Notes: generated by a model from the letters alone, not told the origin. A stretch of DNA of 64,000 nucleotides from Phycisphaerae bacterium (GCA_035275405.1 DATEMU010000003.1:868001-932000), one strand, 5' to 3'; shown: positions 46,759 through 55,579, counted from the stretch's first letter. A program made the numbers and translations.

Positions 46759-47232
46759 CTAATAGTCTAGAATCTTGTGTGCGCTAAGAATCGCCCGCGA
46801 CAGGTCTTCAACATCTGCCATCCTGGCACCCTTACGCAGATGGTCCGGGCTGATTTCCGCTACTTCAGAACAGTGATGGCACACAAGAACCTGGCCACCG
46901 TTGTCAACGAGCGATTTGTAAATCTCTGAGAACGGTCGGAATCCGGGCACTGGCCTTATCGCTCCGGCAATCTGGTCATCGGCAAGGCGTACAGCCCGAA
47001 GCTCCAAGAACAGCGTCACATTCGCCCCACTGTGCTGTAGCCGATCGGCAAGTTCAAGTGCCATGTAGGTCGCGTGAATTTCCGCGGTGTACTCTTTCAT
47101 ATGGATGAGAATGCGCTGTGTGTCTTGCGTCGTTGCTACCGGAGGTTGTGCTTGCGAAGCCAAGCCCGCGACGGCAATTCCGATCGTCAGCAAGAGAAAG
47201 GCGAAACACCAAGTCAAATGAGGCGGCTTCAT
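46759..47232 (-). CDS. secreted DsrE-family protein
   Basis: 157 aa with signal peptide (about 1-28). DsrE/DsrF fold features: an N-terminal ALELADRLQHSGANVTLFLEL strand-helix-strand, and VLVCHHCSEVAEISPDHL, carrying the family's reactive-Cys region (CHHC). Relatives handle sulfur or persulfide in the cytosol; this one is exported, so a role in periplasmic thiol or metal chemistry is possible. Start overlaps the CBM48 gene stop (ATGA). Confidence 0.8.
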   Translation of the reverse strand: MKPPHLTWCFAFLLLTIGIAVAGLASQAQPPVATTQDTQRILIHMKEYTAEIHATYMALELADRLQHSGANVTLFLELRAVRLADDQIAGAIRPVPGFRPFSEIYKSLVDNGGQVLVCHHCSEVAEISPDHLRKGARMADVEDLSRAILSAHKILDY

Positions 47233-47609
47233 AGGATTCCCCTCTCCAAACCCCCGACTTGCGATACCATTAGCGCGGCGCGATCTGTTTCGCTTTCCCG
47301 CTCATCCCGCGACGGAATGTCGATCATGTGGTTCATCGTTCCAAAGAGATTGGGCACGCAGTTCGGGTCCATTTCATCCTCGGAGTTTGGTTCACAACAC
47401 CAGTGCCCATCAACGACGAATTTGAATTCATACCGCCCCGGAGGCAGATTCAGCGTGATGCGCCAGGTTCCGTCCCTCGCTCGCTCCATCGGCGTGGCTG
47501 ATTCGTCCCAATTGTTGAAGGTACCCGCCAGGAATACTGCCTTCGCTCCGGGCGGCCGGCACTCGAACAGAGTTCCGTGGGCCGCCTTCTTATAAACCGA
47601 CTTCATCAT
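47229..47609 (-). CDS. CBM48/AMPK-glycogen-binding-domain protein
   Basis: 126 aa. Almost all is an early-set CBM48/AMPK1 domain: KAVFLAGTFNNWDESATPM, DGTWRITLNLPPGRYEFKFV-VDGHW, DPNCVPN. Catalytic domains are absent. Such stand-alone domains occur as regulatory or glycan-binding modules; why one is coupled to DsrE here is unclear. Confidence 0.85.
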   Translation of the reverse strand: MMKSVYKKAAHGTLFECRPPGAKAVFLAGTFNNWDESATPMERARDGTWRITLNLPPGRYEFKFVVDGHWCCEPNSEDEMDPNCVPNLFGTMNHMIDIPSRDERESETDRAALMVSQVGGLERGIL

Positions 47610-47748
47610 GACACGCTCCTTGAATTGTCAGGGAATCCACTGGGCAGGTCGTTGGCAAAGTCCCGAGCCGGCCCCAAACCACGATGGCCCAGCCGTGGAA
47701 TCAATCGCCGGGTCGCCCCGCGGGCTGGCAATGGGGCAGAGCTGTCCA

Positions 47749-48243
47749 TCATCGTTTTTGATGCACGAAGCGGCGAACTTCTTCGCGCGGATTCTGAGCC
47801 GCATTACCGTCCTGTATGGAGGGGGCACCAAACGAACCGCCGTTCCCGCTTGCCAGAGTCCCCCGCGGGGATTCGCCGATCGTGACGCCGACCTCCAATG
47901 CCCTGGCGATCGCTTCAAACAACCGTTTAACCGGCCCTGGCCAGTGCACGATGTCCCTCGCCCCAAGCGTGCGAGCCATCCGGGCACTACGAGGGGCTTC
48001 AAAACGAGACAGCCCGATCACAGGGGTTCGCGGGTGGAAAAACCGTAGCCGCGCCAACACGGCGGTTGCACTTCCATTGTTTCCACCGTAGTCCATGACA
48101 ATCAGGTCGGGCTTACGGCCGCGAAGCAACCTTTCCGCTGCAAGACCGCCGTGAGCCGCGACAACCTTGTATTTGCCCGCCAGGATTGCGCAGAGTTCGT
48201 GGCGAAGCCGCCGGCAGTGATAGAGCAGAAGAACTGTGCTCAT
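47749..48243 (-). CDS. atypical receiver (pseudo-receiver) protein
   Basis: 164 aa with a CheY-like alternation: VLLLYHCRRLRHEL, LIVMDYGG (Asp51, equivalent to the phosphorylated Asp), TPVIGLS, DIVHWPGPV. The acidic pair after strand 1 and the C-terminal Lys are replaced (LLLYHCRR, WPGPVKR), so normal phosphotransfer is unlikely. Divergent from the PP2C phosphatase gene, suggesting a shared signalling role. Confidence 0.72.
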   Translation of the reverse strand: MSTVLLLYHCRRLRHELCAILAGKYKVVAAHGGLAAERLLRGRKPDLIVMDYGGNNGSATAVLARLRFFHPRTPVIGLSRFEAPRSARMARTLGARDIVHWPGPVKRLFEAIARALEVGVTIGESPRGTLASGNGGSFGAPSIQDGNAAQNPREEVRRFVHQKR

Positions 48244-48464
48244 CGCTTATCCTCCCTAAGCTGTCGGTTATCCGCGTTATCAGTTGGATGCGAAAGCAAG
48301 CTCTTTTCTTCCCACAACTCACATATTCGAGTGGAAGGCGCGTTTGGGTACACGGAGGCATCGACGTGGAAGAAACCCCGTCTCTCCTGCATCAAACCAA
48401 CAGCGCACTATTGCGAGGTAACGACCAGCGCGCAGGTGGTGACGGATTGGTCAAAAGGTAACGC

Positions 48465-49940
48465 ATGCGTCATCAATTCGGAGGTGCCCCTGGCCCCGTG
48501 CGCCGGGTTCCGAGGATCTGGGATACCTTGGCCTTCCGCATCGGGGTACTTGTAAACCTTGCGGTGCTGTTGGTTCTCGGCATGGCGGCCGTACTCGGCT
48601 ATCAACAGAAACGTGCCTCGCTCCTTACGGCTGAAGCGGAGCGGCTGAGAGAAGAAGCGAAGGTCATTGCGGTCGCTCGCGCTAAGATGCCGGATCAAGA
48701 GGTTTTCCGAAGTTTTCTCGATGAATTCTGCCATCAAATGAGCGTGGCGGTCTCACCGGGACATCACATCATCGCGCTCGATGAGAAGGGCCAGATTCTC
48801 TTCAGGGCCCATGCACGGGCGAAAGCGACGCTTGAGGCGGAAATGGTAAGGGCGGCACGCGATGGAACTCAGCAATTCACATCGGGTGCGGAGGGTTTCA
48901 TCATAGCAACCGCACCCACCAGCGGACGCCTCATGATTGCTGTCGCGCAGTCAACCGATCAGATCCGAGAGACGATTCGGCAGGAAGCGGTTGGTCGCGC
49001 CATGAGTGTGGTCGTTTTGAGCCTGTTGATTTTCGTTGTCACCAGTCTTGGCCTGCTCGTTTGGGTTCGTCAGCCGATCGCCAACTTGTTGGAAATCGTC
49101 CGGCAGATTGGCGCGCGCGCCTTCGATGTTCGCGTGAAAAGTATGGGCACTACAGATCTCCGGTTGCTAGGAGACGGCGTTAACACCATGGCAGAGTCGC
49201 TGGAACGTGTCGAACGCGCGAGGCTGTCCGAAATGCTCCGCGCCAAGGAGATTCAAGAGCGCCTATTGCCGGTGCTGACCGACGAAGTCAACGGGTTCCG
49301 ATGCGCGGCACAGTTTCTCCCCGCGGATAATGTTGGAGGCGACCTCTTTGATATCATTCGTCAGAAGGACGGATCGGTCTTGCTCGCTGTATTGGACGTG
49401 TCCGGACACGGCGTTGCCGCGGCACTCTACACGGCGCTCTTGCGCACCGTCTTCAGGTACGAGGCTGAACGGGCTCAGGACCCTGCTACGGTACTCGCCG
49501 AAATAAACGCACGATTGCACGCGGTTACTCGCCTCGAAGACTTTGCGACCTGTTTCCTTCTCCGAATCGCCCCTGGAGGCGATCTCGTGTCTTATGCAAG
49601 AGCTGGTCACGATCCCGCGGTACTGATCCGCGCGGATGGAACAACGCAGGAACTCGAAATCGGAGGTCTGCCCCTCGGAGTTTTGCCATCAGTTTCTTAT
49701 GTGTCGTCTCAAGAGAGAATCGCTTGCGGCGATCGGCTCTTCCTCTACACGGACGGATTACACGAGGTCTTCGACAAGGAAGGCACACTCTTTGGTCGGG
49801 AGCGGTTGAAAGACTTGCTGCGCGGCACCATATCGTTTGCCCCGCCTGATCAAGTCCGTCATGTAATTGAACATGTCCGCCTGTTCGGGCACGCAACCGA
49901 CCTCGCAGACGACGTGACATTGATCTGTTTAGCCAAATAA
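48465..49940 (+). CDS. membrane PP2C/SpoIIE-type phosphatase with HAMP domain
   Basis: 491 aa. TM1 (about 26-45), extracytoplasmic sensor region, TM2 (about 182-204), HAMP (about 205-260), then a SpoIIE/PP2C phosphatase domain with metal-binding acids in NVGGDLFDII and VLDVSGHGVAAALYT, and ending DLADDVTLICLAK. A two-component-like or RsbU-type sensor that would dephosphorylate an anti-anti-sigma factor; none is in the window. Divergent from the pseudo-receiver gene. Confidence 0.88.
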   Translation: MRHQFGGAPGPVRRVPRIWDTLAFRIGVLVNLAVLLVLGMAAVLGYQQKRASLLTAEAERLREEAKVIAVARAKMPDQEVFRSFLDEFCHQMSVAVSPGHHIIALDEKGQILFRAHARAKATLEAEMVRAARDGTQQFTSGAEGFIIATAPTSGRLMIAVAQSTDQIRETIRQEAVGRAMSVVVLSLLIFVVTSLGLLVWVRQPIANLLEIVRQIGARAFDVRVKSMGTTDLRLLGDGVNTMAESLERVERARLSEMLRAKEIQERLLPVLTDEVNGFRCAAQFLPADNVGGDLFDIIRQKDGSVLLAVLDVSGHGVAAALYTALLRTVFRYEAERAQDPATVLAEINARLHAVTRLEDFATCFLLRIAPGGDLVSYARAGHDPAVLIRADGTTQELEIGGLPLGVLPSVSYVSSQERIACGDRLFLYTDGLHEVFDKEGTLFGRERLKDLLRGTISFAPPDQVRHVIEHVRLFGHATDLADDVTLICLAK

Positions 49941-51314
49941 GATGGATGAATCACACGGCATCGGAGAGCCTAAACGTTTCCATGCTTGCGATCGATCATC
50001 GACAAGCACACTCGTTTTCGCGTCACAATTCATCGCAAGAGATTGTTCCACGAGCCGGCGAATGTGCGCAACCTGAGTATCACTTTCGGTCAAGTCCGTC
50101 ACTCGCGAATCGCCGTACCGGTCTTGTTCCGGCGGCAATTCGGACTGGCTTTCTCCCCGCGTTCCCACAAGAAACCGGTGCTCAGAGGTTTGTTTCAGAC
50201 GGGCATTTGCGGCATCCTCGTCGTCCTGTGTGATGAAGTGCCAGAGCTTTCGACGCGCCAACGTGGCGAACAATCCACACGGATTCCGCGTGCCGATGGC
50301 TTTCGCGTGCTCGGCCGCCGCGAAGAAGCGAAGTCGATCGCACTCAGAGGTGCTCACGAGCCTCGCGATGGCTGCCTGCCTGAAAAGCTCCAGGAGCCGC
50401 GTTGGATCTCGGAGGTCCTCAGCCACCACGTGCCGAAGCGTCGGTGTTGTTCCCCTTCCATTTTGCTTGAAAACACCAGCCGGCCCGTGCGCGGGTTTCT
50501 GGTGTTGATCAAATCTCGAAGAGAGTTTCTTGTCTTTATAAGGGGGTGCTGATCCGGTGGTGGAAAACGCCGGACGGGGTGATCGTTTGCCGCTCCGACT
50601 TGTGTCATTTCTCGACCAATCGAGGTTGATCCGCATACGCTGGCCGAATCGATTCAGGTAAGTTTGCCGCCGGACGAGTGGCAGAAGCCAGCCGATCGCC
50701 ACCAGGTGTTGCCGGGCTGACTTGACGTTACGAAGACTCACACCGAAAACATCCGCGATCCACGATGCCTTGCACGATCCCTCCGGTTCGCAGCGACCGT
50801 TTCGGTAATAGAGGCAGCGAAGGAGGTGTGCCAGGATGGTTGCAATCACGACGCGCCGCGCGCCACCCGCGATGAGCCGGATGATACGACGTGGTACCGG
50901 CACTAGGCGCCGATGGTTCGGGACGTACGCAAAGACCAACTCCAGATCAAGATCTTCATCCGACAAGTCGGGCTTGGGGAACGTGATGCATGATTCGCCC
51001 CAGATGACAAGCCCCGATTTTTCAAGCCGACTGGCCGCGTGGCGGATATGTTCGCCCCCTGCTCCGCCAACCAACGACCGGACTTCGTCAAAGCTGTACT
51101 TCGGCCGGATGCCTTTTTTAGCCACGCAGCGCCTCGCCACGAGTTCAAGGCACGCGAACCATACCCTGAGGTCCAAAAGACGCAGATCGCCGCGCCTGTA
51201 GGCAGCCCAGGCCCTCAAAAGCGATGTTCCCGAGACAAGGCAGAATCCCCCAGCCGGTTTTCGCGGTGGGGCATCCCCTGCCCCGCTTAATTTTGATTCC
51301 ATGAGTATCCTCAT
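49929..51314 (-). CDS. replication-initiator-like winged-helix protein
   Basis: 461 aa. A central winged-helix-like region (about 90-230; RHAASRLEKSGLVIW, ...SWIADVFGVSLRNVKSARQHLVAIGWL) and a C-terminal helical domain starting DLRDPTRLLELFRQA. Its position, with a small RNA and repeat arrays upstream and divergent from parA, fits an element replication or maintenance initiator, but I cannot name the family. It converges with the phosphatase gene (12-bp overlap). Confidence 0.6.
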   Translation of the reverse strand: MRILMESKLSGAGDAPPRKPAGGFCLVSGTSLLRAWAAYRRGDLRLLDLRVWFACLELVARRCVAKKGIRPKYSFDEVRSLVGGAGGEHIRHAASRLEKSGLVIWGESCITFPKPDLSDEDLDLELVFAYVPNHRRLVPVPRRIIRLIAGGARRVVIATILAHLLRCLYYRNGRCEPEGSCKASWIADVFGVSLRNVKSARQHLVAIGWLLPLVRRQTYLNRFGQRMRINLDWSRNDTSRSGKRSPRPAFSTTGSAPPYKDKKLSSRFDQHQKPAHGPAGVFKQNGRGTTPTLRHVVAEDLRDPTRLLELFRQAAIARLVSTSECDRLRFFAAAEHAKAIGTRNPCGLFATLARRKLWHFITQDDEDAANARLKQTSEHRFLVGTRGESQSELPPEQDRYGDSRVTDLTESDTQVAHIRRLVEQSLAMNCDAKTSVLVDDRSQAWKRLGSPMPCDSSILFG

Positions 51315-51390
51315 TCAACACACGAAGAGCGTTCACCCAAATTTCGGGCGGCGTAAGATACACGACATCGATACAGCGATGAGATAACTC

Positions 51391-51420
51391 TTGACGGAGT
51401 CGAAGGGCGCGGGCTAAGTT
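51391..51420 (+). promoter_or_regulatory. promoter of candidate small RNA
   Basis: TTGACG at 51391-51396, an 18-nt spacer, then TAAGTT at 51415-51420. It points towards a terminator about 70 bp away with no ORF between. Confidence 0.5.
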
Positions 51421-51426
51421 GAACGT

Positions 51427-51518
51427 GCGAGATTCACTTGGCCTTGCGATCTCCGGCCCTGCCGCAGATTCTCAAGCTACGAAAGAGGCGACCCAACGGT
51501 CGCTTTTTTCGTTTTTTG
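51427..51518 (+). ncRNA. candidate small RNA in replication/partition control region
   Basis: About 90 nt between the predicted transcript start and the terminator at 51488-51517. The 5' part can form a GAGAT/ATCTC stem. It lies in the gap between the divergent initiator-like and parA genes, where plasmid copy-number control RNAs often lie. No transcript evidence. Confidence 0.4.
51488..51517 (+). terminator. Rho-independent terminator
   Basis: GCGACC-CAAC-GGTCGC (6-bp perfect stem, 4-nt loop) followed by TTTTTTCGTTTTTT; upstream A residues extend the stem by pairing with the T-run. Confidence 0.75.
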
Positions 51519-51665
51519 ATGTTGGCGCTACGTCATACGCTCTCCAGAATTTGCACGGCGCCGGGCGGGAACAATTTCCCGCTCCTTCCGCCGATCATTC
51601 CAGCTCTTGCACGCCTGCAACTACCTGACAAGACACAATCTTCTGCATGCGCTATCGAATCCCCG

Positions 51666-51737
51666 CATGCCGGAATGCGGGCATTCGGGAGTGCGGGAGT
51701 TCACGCACGCGGGCACGCAGGATTGCGGGCATGCGGG
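51666..51737. repeat. array 1: nine tandem 8-bp repeats
   Basis: Nine consecutive 8-mers in fixed phase, approximate consensus (C/A)ATGCGGG: examples catgccgg, aatgcggg, cattcggg, agtgcggg, cacgcggg, attgcggg, catgcggg. Upstream of parA. Confidence 0.75.
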
Positions 51738-51796
51738 ACCGGTTCCGCCAGAAAATCCCATCTTGTTCAAATACTTGATTCATGATGGAACGGAGG

Positions 51797-51868
51797 AATG
51801 CGGGCGCGCGGGTGTTCGGGCAGGCCCGATCGCGGGCCAGCAGCCATGCGGGCATTCCCGCAGGCGGG
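51797..51868. repeat. array 2: nine tandem 8-bp repeats
   Basis: A second run of nine 8-mers of the same consensus, more degenerate (aatgcggg, cgcgcggg, tgttcggg, caggcccg, atcgcggg, catgcggg, cattcccg, caggcggg). It ends 21 bp before the parA ATG. Separated from array 1 by 59 bp. Confidence 0.7.
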
Positions 51869-51889
51869 ATACGAATCAAGGAGGCAAAC

Positions 51890-52792
51890 ATGACGAATTC
51901 AAATCAAAAGAGCGTGGCGATCGCCGTTGGAAACCAGAAGGGCGGTGTAGGGAAGACCACCAACACCGTTCACATTGCCGCGGCGCTTGGACAACAGGGG
52001 TTTCACTGCCTGATCATGGACCTCGATCCTGCGGCAGGAGCGACGAAGCACTTGGGTATTCCCGTCAATAGTTTCGCAGGGACTCTGGAGCTTCTCACCA
52101 CCGATGAAACGGTGGACACTCTCGCCATTGCCGAAAACATGCCGCAAAACGTGCACCTTGTTCCCTCGCGACCGCAGCTTAGCGAAATCGACAACCTCGT
52201 TTCCAAGTACGTGGACCGCACCCGGATTCTCGAACGTCCCATCGAGCAGGCGAGGGCGAAGTACGATTTCATTTTCCTCGATACAGGACCATCGGCCGCC
52301 TTCACCACCACCGTCGCGGCCTACTCGACCGCCGAATGGTTCTTGCTATCGGCCTTCCCGCATCCGCTTTCACTAGGCGGCTTGACCGAGGCCTTCAACG
52401 ACATCGCCGACGTTCGCAAGCATCGCAACCCCGGCCTGGAGGTTCTGGGGGTTGTGTTTACGAATGTCGATCGGCGGGCCACGAAACTTCGCGCTCAACT
52501 GGAGGACGTGGTGAACGAAGCACTCCCCGGCCGGCGCTTCGACACATCGATCTCGCAGGCCGTGATCCTTCCCGATGCCTCGGGCCGCGGAAAGACACTC
52601 TTTCAGTTTCCCAAGTTCGAGAACATTCCCGTCGCTCAGCAATATCTGCGGCTCTCGATAGAGGTCGAACACCGCGTGCGACATCGGGAGGAGTTTCTGC
52701 AGGGCATATTGGGGGCTCCGCCCTTTGCCGCTTTCGGCATGCCCGACAGCGAGGCCGAGCAAGTCGCACCGGCATTGGCAGCCAACGAATAG
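51890..52792 (+). CDS. parA: ParA-family partition ATPase
   Basis: 300 aa from ATG 51890, preceded by AAGGAGG; the frame opens earlier inside repeat array 2. Deviant Walker A VGNQKGGVGKTTN (residues 13-25), Walker A' LIMDLDPAAGATKHLGIPV and Walker B-like FIFLDTGPS are all present. No N-terminal HTH, so it is the short (type Ib) ParA/Soj form. It would partition the element with the gene downstream and the repeats upstream as a possible centromere. Confidence 0.92.
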   Translation: MTNSNQKSVAIAVGNQKGGVGKTTNTVHIAAALGQQGFHCLIMDLDPAAGATKHLGIPVNSFAGTLELLTTDETVDTLAIAENMPQNVHLVPSRPQLSEIDNLVSKYVDRTRILERPIEQARAKYDFIFLDTGPSAAFTTTVAAYSTAEWFLLSAFPHPLSLGGLTEAFNDIADVRKHRNPGLEVLGVVFTNVDRRATKLRAQLEDVVNEALPGRRFDTSISQAVILPDASGRGKTLFQFPKFENIPVAQQYLRLSIEVEHRVRHREEFLQGILGAPPFAAFGMPDSEAEQVAPALAANE

Positions 52793-52802
52793 GTGAGGGG
52801 AT

Positions 52803-53291
52803 ATGGCCAAACCGCTCCGCACTCTGCCGCCTTCATCATCCATCGCGAGGCTCTTCGACCTCGACGCCGCCGCACGAGCCGTCGCAGCGCCGGTCGTGAC
52901 GCAAGAGACGACGGAGAGCCAGCCAGCGCAACAACCAGAGCCAGTCCTGTCCGCCAGGATTCCCGCCAGCCCGGCTCCAGCGATCGCTTCGCCACACATC
53001 AAGCGCGAATTCGTTTTCACGCCTGCGTCGGAGGCCACCTTCTCGCAACTCGTCGAGATCTACCGCCGAACCACGGGAACAAAGCTCACCGCGAGTCACG
53101 TCGCCCGTGCTTTGATGAAGGGCGTCGCTCACTGCATGGAGTACCTCGAAAAGGAAGCCAAGCGAATCGGACCGCTGAAATTGCCCTCCAATGCACGCGG
53201 AAAGGAGTTCGAGCGAGATCGCTTTGAGGCCCGAATCGCCGATGCCTTCATCACGGGTATCCGCTCCGCGCCCGCAATCGACCGCGAGTGA
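52803..53291 (+). CDS. putative partition partner protein (ParB/ParG-like role)
   Basis: 162 aa starting 10 nt after parA. A low-complexity Ala/Pro N-terminus (about 1-65) precedes a basic domain REFVFTPASEATFSQLVEIYRRTTG-TKLTASHVARALMKG, whose strand then two helices could be a ribbon-helix-helix fold. That layout, with a flexible N-terminus and RHH C-terminus beside a short ParA, is typical of ParG/ParR partners; assignment is by context. Confidence 0.6.
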   Translation: MAKPLRTLPPSSSIARLFDLDAAARAVAAPVVTQETTESQPAQQPEPVLSARIPASPAPAIASPHIKREFVFTPASEATFSQLVEIYRRTTGTKLTASHVARALMKGVAHCMEYLEKEAKRIGPLKLPSNARGKEFERDRFEARIADAFITGIRSAPAIDRE

Positions 53292-53351
53292 CATCGGCCC
53301 AGCACGCGGCATGCGCTTGATTCGAGATTCACCGGCCGTTATCTGTTGGGC

Positions 53352-53606
53352 ATGAATCCAAGCACACAGTCGCCATCGCCGTTTTTTCACTGGCTCTCCG
53401 TAAACCAGATACGCAAGATGCAGCGGATGCGCCGCCAAACTGTGATTCTTGCTATGGAATCCGGCGAGCTTCCGTTCGAGCGCCGTGGGCGGATTCGCTT
53501 CGCTCGGCTCGCCGACGTACTCGCTTGGGAGGAACGCCGTCTTTCGCATCCCGAGACACTCAGCACATTCACAATCCATCCCGATCTCGCCGATCTTGCT
53601 GGATAG
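53352..53606 (+). CDS. excisionase-like helix-turn-helix protein
   Basis: 84 aa from ATG 53352. The HTH_17/excisionase pattern is visible: WLSVNQIRKMQRMRRQTVILA, then GELPFERRGRIRFARLADVLAW. Likely an excision or directional-control DNA-binding factor of the mobile element. Confidence 0.65.
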   Translation: MNPSTQSPSPFFHWLSVNQIRKMQRMRRQTVILAMESGELPFERRGRIRFARLADVLAWEERRLSHPETLSTFTIHPDLADLAG

Positions 53607-53712
53607 CCGACACCCATCACTCGCCAAAGACGCCCTCAAGTTGCCCGCCGCTCCCGCGATTCGTCTGGCGAATTGGACTTGATTGCGGTATAATTATTTG
53701 ACGAGGCGCACG

Positions 53713-53988
53713 ATGCAGACGCTTAATTTCCCAGGACCCATAGAAGAAACGCTCAAAAAGGCGTTCGGGCAGGACCTCGACCAGGCCGCGCTGGAGGCGC
53801 TGGCGATTGAGGGCTATCGCTCCGCCAAACTCACGGCGGGCGAGGTGGCCAAGATTCTGGGACTTGCCACCTCCATCGAGGCCGTGGATTGGCTTGGCCG
53901 TCACGGCGTCGCCCTCAACTATTCGCTCGAAGACCTTGAGCAGGACCGAGCGACCTTAGCGAAGCACTTCCCCGAGTTGGCGCGATGA
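53713..53988 (+). CDS. UPF0175-family antitoxin
   Basis: 91 aa from ATG 53713 (an upstream start in frame at 53683 has no clear signal). UPF0175 features: NFPGPIEETLKKAFGQDLDQ, ALEALAIEGYRSAKLTAGEVAKILGL, then a C-terminal linker. Its stop overlaps the next start (ATGA), the usual antitoxin-first arrangement with a PIN toxin. Confidence 0.83.
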   Translation: MQTLNFPGPIEETLKKAFGQDLDQAALEALAIEGYRSAKLTAGEVAKILGLATSIEAVDWLGRHGVALNYSLEDLEQDRATLAKHFPELAR

Positions 53989-54473
53989 TCGTTGTGTCCG
54001 ATGCGAGCCCGCTGAATGTGCTCGTTCGAATCGGATTCATTGATACCCTTCCCAAGCTCTTTCAGATCGTTTTCATTCCCCCCGCTGTCGCCGCAGAACT
54101 CACCCATGCCGGGACGCCCGAGCCCGTTCGAAGCTGGCTCGCCTCAAAGCCCTCGTGGCTGACGATCAAGGCCCCGAGCCGCATCGATACGACGTTGGAA
54201 TTCGACGACGCGGGAGAACGCGAAGCGATCAGCCTTGCCCTGGAGATCAAGGCCGACCTCCTCCTCGCCGACGACCGCAAGGCCCGCAAGGCGGCGCTCG
54301 CCCGCGGCCTCGCCATCACCGGAGCGGTCGGCGTTCTCGAAGCCGCTTCCGCCAAGGGCCTTCTCGACCTTCCCGAAGCCTTCAAGCGTCTCCGGACCAC
54401 CTACTTCATCGTCGCTGAAAGCATTCTTGCCGAAGCGCTACGGCGCGATGCCGCTCGAAAAGGCGCCACTTAA
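53985..54473 (+). CDS. PIN-domain toxin (DUF3368)
   Basis: 162 aa: the PIN/DUF3368 start VSDASPLNVLVRIG, Asp/Glu in the middle (DAGEREAISLALEIKADLLLADD), and a C-terminal helical end. PIN toxins cleave RNA (often tRNA) using four acidic residues, which appear present. Paired with the UPF0175 antitoxin; maintains the element by addiction. Confidence 0.85.
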   Translation: MIVVSDASPLNVLVRIGFIDTLPKLFQIVFIPPAVAAELTHAGTPEPVRSWLASKPSWLTIKAPSRIDTTLEFDDAGEREAISLALEIKADLLLADDRKARKAALARGLAITGAVGVLEAASAKGLLDLPEAFKRLRTTYFIVAESILAEALRRDAARKGAT

Positions 54474-54766
54474 GCCGACTCCCGTCGGCGCTGGTTGAAG
54501 GCACTCCATTCGACCGTTGACGAGCTTGCTCACTTTCTGATCGCTCCGCCTCCGGCCCGCTCCCGGCTTGACGCCGCCGGTCCGGGCTTGCATCGGTCGC
54601 GCCAGGCACACTTCGTTCTTCGCCTTCGGCTCCGGCCTGTCACGCCCGCTGCCATCAGCCCGCCCCTGGAGCGGCCCGGACGCGTCGCTCTTGTCCGTCC
54701 GGTTTGGGATTTGGTTTCCCACGGTTTGTGAGGAAACACAAAACCCCAAACACGGAGGACAAGACC
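54474..54766. other. leader region with hairpin before antirestriction gene
   Basis: A nested inverted repeat at 54702-54751 (outer GTTTGG/CCAAAC, inner GGTTTGTG-AGGAAA-CACAAAACC) sits just upstream of GGAGGAC and the ATG of the ardC-like gene. It may regulate translation or terminate upstream transcription. No gene seen in the remainder. Confidence 0.45.
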
Positions 54767-55579
54767 ATGAAAGTAGAGCAAGCCAAACAACTCGCCGAAG
54801 AGGCCCTCAACCAACTCATCGCCGACGTGGAGCGCGGCGGAAGCGACGCCTTCAAGGCCTATCTCGCCACGATGGCCCGCTTTCACCGCTACAGCTTCGG
54901 CAACTGCATGCTGATTGCGATGCAACGACCCGATGCGACGCACGTGGCCGGATTCAACCGCTGGAAGGAGATCGGGCGGTACGTGAAGGCCGGCGAGAAG
55001 GGTATTGTCATCATCGCGCCGATGCTGCTCCGGAACAAAGCCGACGAGGCAAAGGGCGAGCCGGCCACGGACGAGGCCGCCGAAAAGCTCTTGCGGTTCA
55101 AGGCCGTGTACGTCTTCGATGTCAGCCAGACCGACGGCCAGCCGCTGCCCGAGCTCCACCGCGTCGGCGGCAATCCCAACGGTCATACCGAGCGGCTCAG
55201 GGACTTCATCGCCAAGAGTTCCATCGCCCTCGAATACTCCGACGACATCGGTTCTGCCGACGGTGTCTCCAAAGGCGGAACCATCGTAGTTCGCACCACG
55301 CTCAGCCCGGCCGAGGAGTTCTCTGTGCTGGTGCATGAACTCGCCCACGAGATGCTGCATCGCACTGAGCGACGCAAGGAAACCACCAAGACCATCCGCG
55401 AAACCGAAGCCGAGGCCGTCGCGTACGTCGTCTCTCAGGCCATCGGCCTCGACACCAACGGCGCTGCTGCCGATTACATCAAGCTCTACAATGGCGACAA
55501 GGAGACGCTCACCGAATCGCTCGACCACATCCAGAAGACCGCCACTGCCATCATCGAGGCCATCAGTGGGGAGCCATGA
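54767..55579 (+). CDS. ArdC-like antirestriction protein
   Basis: 270 aa from ATG 54767 (GGAGGAC upstream). The N-terminal ArdC/DUF1738-like ssDNA-binding part (YSFGNCMLIAMQRPDATHV-AGFNRWKEIGRYVKAGEKG) is followed by a metallopeptidase-like HELAHEMLH (about 207-215) with a downstream Glu in ETEAEAVAYVV. Such proteins protect incoming single-stranded DNA from host restriction during conjugation. Confidence 0.88.
   Translation: MKVEQAKQLAEEALNQLIADVERGGSDAFKAYLATMARFHRYSFGNCMLIAMQRPDATHVAGFNRWKEIGRYVKAGEKGIVIIAPMLLRNKADEAKGEPATDEAAEKLLRFKAVYVFDVSQTDGQPLPELHRVGGNPNGHTERLRDFIAKSSIALEYSDDIGSADGVSKGGTIVVRTTLSPAEEFSVLVHELAHEMLHRTERRKETTKTIRETEAEAVAYVVSQAIGLDTNGAAADYIKLYNGDKETLTESLDHIQKTATAIIEAISGEP

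Noticed and set aside
51419..51628. 69-aa + strand frame
   Set aside because: It spans the terminator at 51488-51517 and has no ribosome-binding site.
51607..52071. 154-aa + strand frame through the 8-bp arrays
   Set aside because: Its sequence is a translation of the tandem repeats (CGH-AG runs) and it overlaps parA in another phase.
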